51,218 nt of DNA from an uncultured Bacteroidales bacterium (GCA_902760965.1 CACWIN010000016.1:1-51218); one strand, 5' to 3'; shown: positions 8,303 through 18,037, counted from the first letter of the stretch. Program-made: numbers and translations. Notes: generated by a model from the letters alone, not told the origin.

Positions 8303-8340
8303 GTAGGTCTGTCAAAAATCATGGCAGACCTACTTGTTTT
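8303..8340 (+). terminator. Terminator of the T9SS operon
   Basis: An 11-base-pair stem (GTAGGTCTGTC with GGCAGACCTAC, one G-T pair), 9-base loop, then TTGTTTT. It lies 25 bases after the porN stop. Confidence 0.85.
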
Positions 8341-8353
8341 ATTTAAAATGTCT

Positions 8354-8362
8354 TAACTTTGC
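8354..8362 (+). promoter_or_regulatory. -7 box of promoter for the 8402 beta-barrel gene
   Basis: TAACTTTGC matches TAnnTTTGC. A weak TTG lies near the -33 position inside the upstream terminator tail. It is about 40 bases upstream of the start codon. Confidence 0.6.
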
Positions 8363-8401
8363 CACTAATAAAGGCGAATACAACTATCAAATTATGTCAA
8401 T

Positions 8402-9061
8402 ATGAAAAAAGCATTAGTAGTTTGCAGTCTTGCGCTGCTTTCATTCATCCCCGCATCAGCTCAGTTCAGCTGGGGTCTCCGCGGCGGTCTGAATCTGGTC
8501 AATAATGACATCTCTGCAATCAGCAAGGAATCGGCTTTGGACAAGGACAGTTACACCGGTTTCTTTTTCGGTCCCATGGCCGAAATCCAGATTCCTATCA
8601 TAGGTTTAGGCATTGATGCTTCTCTGCTCTATTCACAGAAAGGTCTTGAACTGGCTAACGGCAGCGATATGAAAGACCAGTCCCTGTCAATTCCCGTAAG
8701 CCTTAAGTATACTTTCGGACTGGGCAATATTCTGGGAATATTCGGACAGGTAGGTCCTCAGTTTGACTATAAGATTGGTGACCTGGACAAGACCATTGAA
8801 TTGGCCAGGACCGACGGCAGCGGTAAGGATGTACAGGAGTTCCTTCTGGACAAGTACTCATGGAGCATCAACGTGGGCGCCGGCGTCAAACTGATCAACC
8901 ACATCCAGGCAGCCGTAAACTACAACATCCCCCTTTCACAGGAAGGTACATACAATCTGTATGAGAACGTACAGGATGGACAGTATCTGGATGCTTTCAA
9001 GGCAGGCGACGACGCTTTCAAGGCAAGCACTCTCCAGTTTATCCTGACCTGGACATTCTAA
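8402..9061 (+). CDS. PorT-family outer-membrane beta-barrel protein
   Basis: Small outer-membrane protein of the OMP_b-brl_2 type. The 219 residues have a signal peptide ending SFIPASAQ, then FSWGLRGGLNLVN and a series of short amphipathic strands (FFGPMAEIQIP, IDASLLYSQKGLEL, LSIPVSLKYTFGL), ending in the aromatic LQFILTWTF expected for a barrel assembled by BamA. It has its own promoter and terminator, so it is a single-gene unit. PorT itself is a T9SS component, but this general family is large in Bacteroidales and I cannot say that this member serves secretion. Confidence 0.8.
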   Translation: MKKALVVCSLALLSFIPASAQFSWGLRGGLNLVNNDISAISKESALDKDSYTGFFFGPMAEIQIPIIGLGIDASLLYSQKGLELANGSDMKDQSLSIPVSLKYTFGLGNILGIFGQVGPQFDYKIGDLDKTIELARTDGSGKDVQEFLLDKYSWSINVGAGVKLINHIQAAVNYNIPLSQEGTYNLYENVQDGQYLDAFKAGDDAFKASTLQFILTWTF

Positions 9062-9084
9062 TCTTGAATTAAAGTTTTCATAAA

Positions 9085-9117
9085 GGCCGGTTCTTAAAAA
9101 AGAGCCGGTCTTTTTTA
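9085..9117 (+). terminator. Terminator after the beta-barrel gene
   Basis: A 10-base-pair stem (GGCCGGTTCT with AGAGCCGGTC, two wobble pairs), A-rich loop, then six T. Confidence 0.85.
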
Positions 9118-9133
9118 TTATCTTCGCCATCCC

Positions 9134-11407
9134 ATGTCACTCTATGCCGACATAATGCTTCCGGTACCTCTTAACCAGCTGTTCTGTTATCTGGTTCCCG
9201 GCACGCTTGAGCACTCTGCAGTGCCCGGAGCAAGGGTTTACGTGCCCTTTGGCAAAGGCCGCAGACTTACCGGGATAATTGTAAGGACACATACCGACAA
9301 GCCGGCTGACGGACATACAATAAAAGAGATTCTGGGTGTGCTTGATCCGGACGGCCCTTCGGTCCTTCCGTCACAACTAAGACTGATGGAATGGATGACC
9401 GGTTACTGCATGTGCAATCCGGGCGATGTAATGAAAGCTTCCGTTCCAGCAGGGCTAAGACCTGACAGCGGTTCCAATGAGCATACTTACAAACCACGTA
9501 TTGAGGTATTCGTAAAACCGGGAGCAAAACTGAAAGGTTATCCGGATGTTGACCTGGAGCAGCATCTGGGCAAAACCGCTGTAAGGCAAAAAGAGACGCT
9601 CCAAAAATACATTGAACTGTCTGACCTGGACGAGAACCCTCAGAATCCTGCTCCTGTCACAAAAAAGACATTGGCAGATGCCTGCAAGTCCGCATCGGCC
9701 CTAAAGGCCCTGCTGGATAACGGACTGTTGGAATGTTATGAACTGGAAACGGGCCGTTTGCCACAATTCAACGGCCACACACAGGAGCCCACGGCTCTGA
9801 GCCCCGCCCAGGAAAGGGCATTGAATGATATCAGAAAGTGCTTTAAAAGCAAAAACGTATGCCTTTTGCATGGAGTCACATCGAGCGGAAAGACAGAGAT
9901 TTACATCCATCTTATAAAAGAGCATATAGCCAAAGGTGGGCAGGTCCTTTACCTTCTTCCTGAGATAGCGCTGACCACACAGATCATGCATCGCCTGCAA
10001 AAGGTTTTTGGAGGCGATATGTGCGTATATCATTCCCGATGCTCCGATAACATAAGGGTTGAGGTATGGAACCGTCTTGCAGGCCCCAATCCGTACAAAC
10101 TGATTCTGGGCGCACGCTCGGCAGTAATGCTTCCGCTGCAGAATCTTAGCCTTGTGATTGTTGACGAGGAACATGAGCCCAACTTTAAGCAGGAGGAACC
10201 GGCACCCCGTTACCAGGGCCGCAATACCGCCATAATGCTGGCCTCAATGCTGGGCGCCAAGACTCTGCTTGGCAGCGCTACCCCTTCGTTGGAGAGTTAC
10301 TCAAATGCCATTAACGGGAAATACGGACTTGTAACACTGACTGAAAGGTTCCGCAACATAAAGCTACCCAGGATAGAGATTGTAGATACAGCCACCCTGA
10401 GGCGTAAAAAGTACATGAAAGGACTTTTCTCCCCTATCCTTACACAGCATATTCAGGAGGCGCTCCAAAACGGCAGACAGGCTATCCTGTTCCATAACCG
10501 TCGAGGATATGCAGGAACCGTTGAATGTCCTGACTGCGGGTGGGTACAGAAATGTGACCGGTGCGACGTAAGCCTTACGTTCCATAAAAGTACCGATACC
10601 GCAACCTGCCATTACTGCGGCCAAAACTACAGGGTGCCCGTAGTTTGTCCTGAGTGCGGAAGCAAAAGCCTTCGTGGCCGGGGATTCGGTACGGAACGCA
10701 TCCAAGAGGAGGTTGCAAACCTTTTCCCTAAAGCACGTGTAGCCAGACTTGACCTGGATTCCGCAAAGGGGGGATACGAATCCATTATAAATGATTTTCA
10801 GGAGGGCCGTACCGATATCCTTATAGGAACGCAGATGGTATCAAAAGGCTTGGATTTTGGCGGAGTGAGCGTTGTGGGAATCCTGGATGCCGATTCCATT
10901 ATGAACTATCCCGATTTCAGGGCAACCGAGCGGGCATTCCAGCTTATGGGACAGGTTGCCGGGCGGGCAGGACGAAAAGACCGGCAGGGTACGGTTATAA
11001 TCCAGACCCGACAGCCTCAGGCTCCGGTTCTTGATATGGTATGCAGGAATGATTATTCAGGATTCTTTAATGAGCAGATGCAGGAACGCAAGACCTTTAA
11101 CTATCCTCCCTATTCCCGGCTTACATTGGTCACCATTAAGGGTACCGATTTGAATTCGGTTCAGTCAGCAGCCGCCATGCTGGCAGTCTCACTTGCAGAA
11201 CTGTTTGGTTCACAAAGGGTTCTGGGCCCCGATGCGCCAGCAGTCCCAAAGGTCCAGTACCGTCACATAAGACGCATTATGATCAAGACCGGCCTGGAAC
11301 AGACATATGTCTCGGTACGGACACAGATAAACGAGGCTGTAAACAGGGTTGCCTCAAAAAACGGACTGAACGGGGTTACTGTTGCCTTTGATGCAGATCC
11401 GATGTAG
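9134..11407 (+). CDS. priA: Primosomal protein N' (replication restart helicase PriA)
   Basis: 3'-5' DNA helicase that reloads the replisome at stalled forks. The 757 residues show the N-terminal 3'BD (about 1-105), Walker A GVTSSGKTEIY near 252, the DEEH box VIVDEEHEPNF near 345, the zinc-binding block with four CxxC pairs (CPDCGWVQKCDRC and CHYCG, CPEC, about 463-510), the helicase VI region GQVAGRAGRKD near 620, and the C-terminal domain. Length is normal. The 3' end overlaps the convergent 7TM-HD gene by 32 bases. The -7-like TATCTTCG just upstream (about 9118-9125) is a weak match. Confidence 0.96.
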   Translation: MSLYADIMLPVPLNQLFCYLVPGTLEHSAVPGARVYVPFGKGRRLTGIIVRTHTDKPADGHTIKEILGVLDPDGPSVLPSQLRLMEWMTGYCMCNPGDVMKASVPAGLRPDSGSNEHTYKPRIEVFVKPGAKLKGYPDVDLEQHLGKTAVRQKETLQKYIELSDLDENPQNPAPVTKKTLADACKSASALKALLDNGLLECYELETGRLPQFNGHTQEPTALSPAQERALNDIRKCFKSKNVCLLHGVTSSGKTEIYIHLIKEHIAKGGQVLYLLPEIALTTQIMHRLQKVFGGDMCVYHSRCSDNIRVEVWNRLAGPNPYKLILGARSAVMLPLQNLSLVIVDEEHEPNFKQEEPAPRYQGRNTAIMLASMLGAKTLLGSATPSLESYSNAINGKYGLVTLTERFRNIKLPRIEIVDTATLRRKKYMKGLFSPILTQHIQEALQNGRQAILFHNRRGYAGTVECPDCGWVQKCDRCDVSLTFHKSTDTATCHYCGQNYRVPVVCPECGSKSLRGRGFGTERIQEEVANLFPKARVARLDLDSAKGGYESIINDFQEGRTDILIGTQMVSKGLDFGGVSVVGILDADSIMNYPDFRATERAFQLMGQVAGRAGRKDRQGTVIIQTRQPQAPVLDMVCRNDYSGFFNEQMQERKTFNYPPYSRLTLVTIKGTDLNSVQSAAAMLAVSLAELFGSQRVLGPDAPAVPKVQYRHIRRIMIKTGLEQTYVSVRTQINEAVNRVASKNGLNGVTVAFDADPM

Positions 11408-13436
11408 GCTCAGGATAACTTATCCTGGTGTGATACATTGTACGGAGTTTCTCCTTGAAAGTCTCCTTGACCTTGTTGACCTCAAGCCAACTGATGGGAC
11501 AATCCCTGAAATAACCCTCCTGCAGCTGGGTATCAATTATCTTGTCTACAAGCGTTCCTATACTCTCCTCGGTATATTCCTTAAGACTTCGTGAAGCCGC
11601 CTCGACTGCATCGGCCATCATTAGGATTGCCGTTTCCTTTGAGAACGGATTGGGGCCCGGATAATAGAAATCTTTGGAATCGGGTTCCTGACCGGAATGG
11701 GCCTGAGTATATTTTATATAGAAATAACGGGCTACTCCTTTTCCGTGATGCGACGCAATGAAACCGCGGATGGCATTGGGTAAACCATACTTGTCGGCCA
11801 ACTGTAAACCATTCTCTACATGTCCGGTAATGATACGGGCACTCTCCTGGGGTGTGAGTTTGTCATGCGGATTTACACCGCTCTGGTTTTCGGTAAAGAA
11901 CGGAGCGTTCTCCATCTTGCCTATGTCATGATAAAGGGCGGCGGTACGTACCAACTGTGGATTTGCCTTGATACGGGTGGCAGCCTCGGCCGCAAGCGTT
12001 GAGACCTGCATTGAGTGCTGGAATGTACCGGGAGCCTTTTCGGCCAGTTCACGCAGCAACGGATTGTTAATGTTTGACAGTTCTATCAGGGTGACGTTCG
12101 ATGTAAAACCAAACAGTTTCTCAATAACGAACAACAGCGGATAGACGAGCAGTATGACAACGCAGTTTATGGCAAAGAACAGGAACATCCAGGGGTCAAT
12201 GTCACGTATATTCTCAAGTTGTGTCATCTGGATGGCAAGCCATACAAGACTGTAAGATACAAATATCAGAAAACATGTCCTTAGAATCTGGGAACGCTGA
12301 GAGAGCTCCTTTAGGGTATATATACCGGTAAGACCGGCCATAAGCTGCAAAAGTATGTACTCATAGGGCATGGATACGACAAGCGAGGTGGACAGGATGA
12401 ACACCATATAACCTGTAAAGGCTGTCCTGGAATCAAGGAATATGCGCAGCATAATGGCCAGCATGGAACACGGGAACAGGAATATGCTCCAGTTTGAATA
12501 CTGGCGGAATAACCCTACGGCGACAGTAAAAAGAGTTATGGAACCCAATAGGAAATAAAGTATGGAGCGGCTTTCAATATCATCCATCCTGTACAGGCTC
12601 AGGTATACGAACAATACCAGGAAACACAGAAAGACAAATACCAGACGTCCTCCCCAGGTAAGCAGCTGGAACTGTTTTGATGCAGTCCTTTCATTGACAA
12701 TGTCCAGATAGGATTTTATTATCTGGCTTTTCTGCTCATCAACAATCTCACCCTGGTCTATTATTTTCTGGTCGGCCACCACCATGCCGCGGTAATGCGA
12801 GATCTCGCTCAACTGGGCCTCAAGGTCAGCCTCCGAACGCGCGGCATCGTATATTACGTTTGGCTGTATAAAGTTTTCCAGATTATGCTGGAGCAGGATG
12901 TAACGGTCATAAACATAGATGTCGGCATCGGTCAGATACCGGTATGCGTCACGTATGCTCCTTACGTCCGATGTCTGGACAAACTGTGATGTGTTGCCCT
13001 CGTAAATCCTGAACATTTCCTTGCCGGACAGGATCTCCTCATCGGAGGCGGATATCACTCCGTCACTGTACACCTTTTGCAGTCTGCGACGCAGAATCCT
13101 GTAAGACTCATCCCAAACCAGTTTGCTCAGGCTGTCCGTAAAGAAACGGTCAAAATCCGACAAGGCGGTCTCGCCGACACTTGCATTACGGCTAAAATAG
13201 GGGGCAAAATAGGTCCTCACGCTGTCGGCCTCCTTTTGCCATACGTCATCACTCTTTTCGATAGAGAAACTGAAAGGTGCAATAAGCACGTTATAGGTCC
13301 ATGGCTTGCCTATGGTGTAAATATAATTCTCCTTGTGGCTGGCCGGCATGAAATATACCGTAAGGAATACGGCAATGAACGACAGCAGGATGAGAAGGTT
13401 TCTGTTGCTCTTTACGAATTGTCTTTTATCATTCAT
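11376..13436 (-). CDS. 7TM-HD phosphodiesterase (PgpH-type, probable c-di-AMP hydrolase)
   Basis: Membrane protein of the 7TMR-HD family; PgpH members break down c-di-AMP. The 686 residues have one N-terminal helix (about 13-32), a periplasmic 7TMR-HDED domain (about 40-265), a block of about seven membrane helices (about 268-450), and a cytoplasmic HD domain with PGTFQHSMQV, the metal pair in ALYHDIGKM, and further His in GHVENG and SHHGKG. The C-terminus ends STSDLHQRQQ-like and overlaps priA. It reads away from gltX with 83 bases between starts. Confidence 0.9.
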   Translation of the reverse strand: MNDKRQFVKSNRNLLILLSFIAVFLTVYFMPASHKENYIYTIGKPWTYNVLIAPFSFSIEKSDDVWQKEADSVRTYFAPYFSRNASVGETALSDFDRFFTDSLSKLVWDESYRILRRRLQKVYSDGVISASDEEILSGKEMFRIYEGNTSQFVQTSDVRSIRDAYRYLTDADIYVYDRYILLQHNLENFIQPNVIYDAARSEADLEAQLSEISHYRGMVVADQKIIDQGEIVDEQKSQIIKSYLDIVNERTASKQFQLLTWGGRLVFVFLCFLVLFVYLSLYRMDDIESRSILYFLLGSITLFTVAVGLFRQYSNWSIFLFPCSMLAIMLRIFLDSRTAFTGYMVFILSTSLVVSMPYEYILLQLMAGLTGIYTLKELSQRSQILRTCFLIFVSYSLVWLAIQMTQLENIRDIDPWMFLFFAINCVVILLVYPLLFVIEKLFGFTSNVTLIELSNINNPLLRELAEKAPGTFQHSMQVSTLAAEAATRIKANPQLVRTAALYHDIGKMENAPFFTENQSGVNPHDKLTPQESARIITGHVENGLQLADKYGLPNAIRGFIASHHGKGVARYFYIKYTQAHSGQEPDSKDFYYPGPNPFSKETAILMMADAVEAASRSLKEYTEESIGTLVDKIIDTQLQEGYFRDCPISWLEVNKVKETFKEKLRTMYHTRISYPEPTSDLHQRQQ

Positions 13437-13492
13437 TAAGAAACTCCCGTTTGTTGACTCGTAAAAATAAGACTTTTTAGTGAGAAAATGAT

Positions 13493-13501
13493 TACTTTTG
13501 C
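13493..13501 (+). promoter_or_regulatory. -7 box upstream of gltX
   Basis: TACTTTTGC matches TAnnTTTGC, 18 bases before the gltX start codon. No clear TTTG lies at -33, so the site is only half supported. Confidence 0.5.
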
Positions 13502-13519
13502 AGCGCTAAATAAAAAGAG

Positions 13520-15049
13520 ATGACAGACAATACAGGCAGCCGTCGCGTCAGGGTACGTTTTGCGCCCAGTCCCACAGGACCTCTGCATATAGGAGGTGTT
13601 CGTACGGCACTATATAACTACCTTTTTGCCCGTAAAAACGGGGGTGACCTGATCTTCAGGATTGAGGACACCGACACAAACCGTTTTGTGCCCGGAGCCG
13701 AGGATTACATACTTGAATCTTTCCGCTGGCTGGGTATAAAGTTTGACGAAGGCGTATCATTTGGCGGCAACTACGGACCTTACCGTCAGTCCGAACGAAA
13801 GGAAATATACAAGAAATACGTTGACCAGCTTCTTGAAGCAGGCAAGGCATACATAGCCTTTGACACTCCTGCCGAACTTGAGGCCAAGCGCAACGAGATA
13901 CCCAATTTCCAGTACGATGCAAGTACACGTATGCAGATGCGCAACTCACTTACGCTGCCGGCCGATCAGGTCAAATCCCTTATTGAGGCAGGCAACCAGT
14001 ATGTTGTACGTATCCTGATAGAACCCGGTCAGGAGGTTGAGGTCAATGACCTTATTCGCGGCAAGGTAACTATAAACTCATCTGTTCTGGATGACAAGGT
14101 CCTGTATAAATCCGCAGACCAGCTCCCCACTTATCATCTGGCAAACATTGTTGACGACCATCTTATGGAGGTAAGCCACGTGATTCGCGGTGAGGAGTGG
14201 CTGCCATCGGCCCCGCTGCATGTCCTGTTGTACAGGGCTTTCGGTTGGGAGGATACCATGCCGCAGTTTGCGCATCTGCCGTTGCTGCTCAAGCCCGAGG
14301 GAAACGGCAAACTGAGCAAACGTGACGGAGACCGCCTGGGATTCCCCGTATTTCCGCTGGAATGGCATGATCCCAAGACAGGTGAGATTTCATCGGGTTA
14401 TAGGGAAAAGGATTATCTGCCCGAGGCTGTGATAAATTTCCTGGCCCTGCTTGGATGGAATCCCGGTGATGACCGCGAGATAATGTCAATGGATGAAATG
14501 GTTGACCTGTTCAACCTTGAAAAGTGCAGCAAGGCAGGCGCCCGTTTCAACTATCAGAAACTTGTGTGGTTCAACCACGAATACATAATGCTCAAGAGTG
14601 ACAGGGAGATTGCGGAACTGTTCAACCCAATACTTGAGAGCCACGGAATCAAGGTTCCTATGGAGCGTGTAGAAACAGCCGTAAGTCTTGTAAAGAACCG
14701 CGTAAATTTTGTAGGCGAACTTTGGGACAACTGCTGTTATCTGTTTGAGGCACCCGTTGAGTACGATGAAAAGTCACTCAAAAAATGGTGGAAAGACGAG
14801 GCACCCAAAACCACAGCCGAACTATGCGATTTTCTGGAATCCCAGCCTGACTGGAACGGCACTATCCTTGAACCAAAGGTAATGGACTGGATTGCATCCA
14901 AGGGTTATGCTACCGGCAAGGTCATGAATGCACTCCGCGTTACTCTGGTAGGTGCCGCTATGGGACCGCAGATATTCTGCATAACTGATTTCTTGGGACG
15001 TGAAGAGACTTTAAGACGTGCCCGCAAGGCAATATCGGTTCTCTCCTGA
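13520..15049 (+). CDS. gltX: Glutamate-tRNA ligase
   Basis: Charges tRNA-Glu. The 509 residues have the class I motif [13 protein letters not shown] (His23), the FRIEDTD motif near 52, the [11 protein letters not shown] region near 225, the KLSKRDGD form of KMSKS near 265, and a discriminating-type C-terminal anticodon-binding domain. Length is typical for Bacteroidetes. It is 15 bases from waaA, so the two are likely co-transcribed. Confidence 0.96.
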   Translation: MTDNTGSRRVRVRFAPSPTGPLHIGGVRTALYNYLFARKNGGDLIFRIEDTDTNRFVPGAEDYILESFRWLGIKFDEGVSFGGNYGPYRQSERKEIYKKYVDQLLEAGKAYIAFDTPAELEAKRNEIPNFQYDASTRMQMRNSLTLPADQVKSLIEAGNQYVVRILIEPGQEVEVNDLIRGKVTINSSVLDDKVLYKSADQLPTYHLANIVDDHLMEVSHVIRGEEWLPSAPLHVLLYRAFGWEDTMPQFAHLPLLLKPEGNGKLSKRDGDRLGFPVFPLEWHDPKTGEISSGYREKDYLPEAVINFLALLGWNPGDDREIMSMDEMVDLFNLEKCSKAGARFNYQKLVWFNHEYIMLKSDREIAELFNPILESHGIKVPMERVETAVSLVKNRVNFVGELWDNCCYLFEAPVEYDEKSLKKWWKDEAPKTTAELCDFLESQPDWNGTILEPKVMDWIASKGYATGKVMNALRVTLVGAAMGPQIFCITDFLGREETLRRARKAISVLS

Positions 15050-15064
15050 TAAAAGCAAAGGGTA

Positions 15065-16294
15065 ATGATAATATATTCAGTAGGTATTTATCTATACGCA
15101 GGCGCCATAACGCTTGCTTCCCTATTCAACAAAAAGGCACGCCTTCTGGTTAAGGGCCATCGTCAGATATTCAGGACCCTACAGGAACAGGTTGACAAAT
15201 CGGCCTCATACCTTTGGTTTCACGCCTCCTCGTTGGGAGAGTTTGAACAGGGACGTCCCCTTATTGAGCGTATCCATAACAAGCATCCCGAATGTAGGAT
15301 TCTGCTCACCTTCTTTTCGCCCTCAGGTTACGAGGTAAGAAAAGACTATAAAGGGGCCGATATAGTCTGTTACATCCCCTTTGACACCCCACTTAACGTC
15401 AGGAAGTTCCTGGATGCGGTAAAGATTGAAAAGGCATTCTTTATAAAATATGAGTTCTGGCCCAACTTCCTGAGAGGCCTCAACAAGCGCAAGATAGAGA
15501 TATTCAGCATATCATCCATTTTCCGTGACAACCAGCTCTTTTTTAAATGGTACGGAAAAGGATATGCCAAAGCCCTTACATACTTTAAGCACCTGTTTGT
15601 CCAGGACCGTCACTCAAAAGACCTGTTGTACAGCATAGGCATTACCAACGTGTCAATTGTAGGTGACACCCGCGCAGACCGCGTGATTGAGGTAGCCGCC
15701 GCATCAAAGCAGTTCCCCATAATAGAGAAATTCGTTAACGGAAATCCCACATTCATAGCAGGCAGTTCGTGGCCGGCCGATGAAGAGCTGTTCATTCCGT
15801 ATTTCCTGCCCAAAAGAGACTGGAAACTTATCATTGCCCCGCATGAGATACATGAGGAGCATCTGCAGCAGATAGAGTCTCTCCTTAACGGCAGGGATTA
15901 CATACGCCTGTCACAGGCCACGATTGACAACATAAAGGGATATGACACCCTTATCATAGATTGCTTTGGAATGCTGTCGTCAATTTACCGTTACGGTCAT
16001 ATTGCCTACATAGGAGGCGGATTCGGAGTGGGTATCCACAATGTACTTGAGGCCGCCGTATTTGACATACCGGTATTGTTCGGCCCCAACAACAAACGTT
16101 TCCGTGAGGCTCAGGACCTTAAACGTCTTAAAGGCGGATTTGAGATTGCCGATGCCTATTCACTGCGCATTCTTATTGACAAGTTCATAAGCAATCCTTC
16201 GGCCCTTAAGAAAGCCGGACGCGCTGCGGGAGACTATGTCCGCAGCAGCAGCGGAACATCGGACAGAATTTTAGGTGAGATAGGCCTGGATTGA
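15065..16294 (+). CDS. waaA: 3-deoxy-D-manno-octulosonic acid transferase (Kdo transferase)
   Basis: Adds Kdo to lipid A precursor at the inner membrane. The 409 residues have an N-terminal membrane anchor (MIIYSVGIYLYAGAITLASL), the first Rossmann half with LWFHASSLGEFEQGRPLIE, and the second half with GDTRADRV, FIAGSSWPADEE, APHEIHEEHL and the end motif YIGGGFGVGIHNVLEAAVF. It follows gltX by 15 bases and converges on the gamma-carbonic-anhydrase-like gene, 8 bases apart. Confidence 0.94.
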   Translation: MIIYSVGIYLYAGAITLASLFNKKARLLVKGHRQIFRTLQEQVDKSASYLWFHASSLGEFEQGRPLIERIHNKHPECRILLTFFSPSGYEVRKDYKGADIVCYIPFDTPLNVRKFLDAVKIEKAFFIKYEFWPNFLRGLNKRKIEIFSISSIFRDNQLFFKWYGKGYAKALTYFKHLFVQDRHSKDLLYSIGITNVSIVGDTRADRVIEVAAASKQFPIIEKFVNGNPTFIAGSSWPADEELFIPYFLPKRDWKLIIAPHEIHEEHLQQIESLLNGRDYIRLSQATIDNIKGYDTLIIDCFGMLSSIYRYGHIAYIGGGFGVGIHNVLEAAVFDIPVLFGPNNKRFREAQDLKRLKGGFEIADAYSLRILIDKFISNPSALKKAGRAAGDYVRSSSGTSDRILGEIGLD

Positions 16295-16302
16295 CCCAAA
16301 GG

Positions 16303-16821
16303 TTAATCCTCCTTATACCAGCTGGCGTACATGTGATAATCGCGGGCAATGCGCTGGTTCATCTCCTTGGCCTGCTCCGGATCAACATCCTTTACATATT
16401 TTGCAGGAACACCGGCCCAGATGGTGTTTGGCGGGATGACAGTCTTGCTCAGCACAACCGATCCGGCAGCAACAATGGCACCCTCGCCAACAACTGCGTG
16501 GTCAAGCACCACCGAACCCATGCCAATCAGGGCGTTGTCCTTTATCTCGGCACCATGGATTGTCACATTATGACCCACCGACACGTTATCGCCTATCACG
16601 GTGGTGGAACGCTGGTAAAGCGTATGAATGACACTGCCGTCCTGAATGTTGGTTCCGTTGCCTATGCGGATGGAGTTGACATCACCCCTGAGTACCGTTC
16701 CGAACCATATACTACAGCCCTCGCCAATCACTACGTCACCTATTATTGCAGCATTATCTGCAAGAAAACAATCCTTGCCGATTTCAGGAGTAAAGCCCCT
16801 AACTGATTTTATTATAGCCAT
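16303..16821 (-). CDS. Gamma carbonic anhydrase family protein (left-handed beta-helix)
   Basis: Hexapeptide-repeat protein of the CaiE/PaaY/YrdA group. The 172 residues from MAIIKSVRGFTPEIG show repeated [LIV]GxGxx turns (IGDVVIGEGCSIWFGTVLRG, IGNGTNIQDGSVIHT) and metal-type His in SVGHNVTIHGAEI and the preceding HTLYQ segment. A longer reading frame to 16881 exists, but residue 21 (ATG 16821) matches the family start and the -7-like TATTTTCGC lies upstream of it, at about 16844-16852. Carbonic anhydrase activity is not shown for most relatives. Confidence 0.88.
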   Translation of the reverse strand: MAIIKSVRGFTPEIGKDCFLADNAAIIGDVVIGEGCSIWFGTVLRGDVNSIRIGNGTNIQDGSVIHTLYQRSTTVIGDNVSVGHNVTIHGAEIKDNALIGMGSVVLDHAVVGEGAIVAAGSVVLSKTVIPPNTIWAGVPAKYVKDVDPEQAKEMNQRIARDYHMYASWYKED

Positions 16822-16898
16822 ATATTGTTTTTGTTTTTTCCATTGCGAAAATAGTGCAACTTTTCTGAATTTATATACCAATCTAACAAGTTATTGAT

Positions 16899-16906
16899 TA
16901 CTTTTG
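16899..16906 (+). promoter_or_regulatory. -7 box upstream of mdh
   Basis: TACTTTTG matches TAnnTTTG, about 44 bases before the mdh start. No clear -33 TTTG. Confidence 0.5.
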
Positions 16907-16949
16907 TGGTCCAAGACAAAAATAACGGACTTATATACTTAAAACAGCT

Positions 16950-17900
16950 ATGAAGTTTTTGACAAATGAGAAACTGGTCATCTCTGGCGCACTTTCATCA
17001 AACATCTGCCTCTATGATGTTTATCTTCCCGGTCTGGAAGGTGTAGTTGAGGAACTCCGTCACTGCTCTTTCCCCGGTGTGAACATCACCTTTACCGACA
17101 AGGTTGAGGAGGCTTTCAAGGATGCCAAGTACATGGTTTCATCAGGTGGCGCACCCCGTAAGGCCGGTATGACCCGCGAGGATCTGCTGGTTGGCAACGC
17201 CAAGATAGCCGAGCAGCTGGGTAAGGACATCAAGACTTACTGCCCTGACCTTAAGCACTGCGTAATCATCTTTAACCCGGCCGATATCACCGGTCTGGTA
17301 ACTCTGGTTTACTCAGGTCTCAAACCTTCACAGATAACCACTCTTGCTGCTCTTGACTCAACCCGTCTTCAGAGCGCCCTGGCCAAGCACTTCGGCATTG
17401 CCCAGGACAAGGTTACCACAGCCCGCACATACGGCGGCCACGGTGAGCAGATGGCAGTATTTGCATCAACCGCCAAGGTTGACGGCAAGCCTCTGACCGA
17501 TATCATCGGCACACCCGCTCTCACAAACGAGCAGTGGGCACAGATGAAACAGGATGTCATCAAGGGAGGTGCCAAGATTATAGAACTCCGCGGACGTTCA
17601 TCATTCCAGAGCCCCTCATTCGTATCAATCGAGATGATAGGCGCTGCCATGGGCGGTGAAAAGTTTGAGTGGCCTGCTGGTTGCTACGTAAACAACTCAC
17701 AGTTCCAGAACGTAATGATGGCTATGCCTTCAACAATTGACGCTACCGGCGTTCACTACACCGATGTTAAGGGAACCGCTACTGAGATGGCTGACATTGA
17801 GGCCAGCTACAAGCATCTGCAGGCTATGCGCGACGAGGTTATCTCACTTGGCGTACTGCCCGCAGTAAGCGAGTGGAAGAAATACAACCCCAACCTCTGA
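16950..17900 (+). CDS. mdh: Malate dehydrogenase, apparently lacking the N-terminal glycine-rich loop
   Basis: NAD-dependent malate/oxaloacetate enzyme of the Bacteroidetes lactate/malate family. It matches the family from MKFLTNEKLV onwards, with substrate residues in GGAPRKAGMTREDL, the catalytic region FNPADITG, and the His motif TYGGHGEQMAV, ending AVSEWKKYNPNL. Odd point: after residue 10 it reads VISGALSSNICLYD, whereas relatives as I recall them carry a GAxGMIGSNM-type loop and helix of about 17 more residues before NICLYD. The protein is 316 aa, about 17 short. The reading frame is intact. Such a loss would remove the dinucleotide-binding Gly motif, so activity is doubtful, or the assembly lost bases here. 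A terminator follows. Confidence 0.85.
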   Translation: MKFLTNEKLVISGALSSNICLYDVYLPGLEGVVEELRHCSFPGVNITFTDKVEEAFKDAKYMVSSGGAPRKAGMTREDLLVGNAKIAEQLGKDIKTYCPDLKHCVIIFNPADITGLVTLVYSGLKPSQITTLAALDSTRLQSALAKHFGIAQDKVTTARTYGGHGEQMAVFASTAKVDGKPLTDIIGTPALTNEQWAQMKQDVIKGGAKIIELRGRSSFQSPSFVSIEMIGAAMGGEKFEWPAGCYVNNSQFQNVMMAMPSTIDATGVHYTDVKGTATEMADIEASYKHLQAMRDEVISLGVLPAVSEWKKYNPNL

Positions 17901-17919
17901 TCAGGTTTTACAAATTAAT

Positions 17920-17958
17920 ACGGGAGCGTGCGGTTACTCTGCACGCTCCCGTTGTTAT
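17920..17958 (+). terminator. Terminator after mdh
   Basis: Perfect 12-base-pair stem (ACGGGAGCGTGC with GCACGCTCCCGT), 9-base loop, then TGTTATTT. The tail is not a pure T-run, but the stem is very stable. Confidence 0.85.
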
Positions 17959-18037
17959 TTGAAGGTTGAGTCATAAAAAAAGTTTAAAAAAACGCTTATT
18001 CCATATCCCAAAGCCCACACGAAACCTTTCAATTTAT

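Noticed and set aside
16291-16806. 171-aa open frame opposite the gamma-carbonic-anhydrase-like gene
   Set aside because: The opposite strand has clear hexapeptide repeats; this frame has no recognisable motif.
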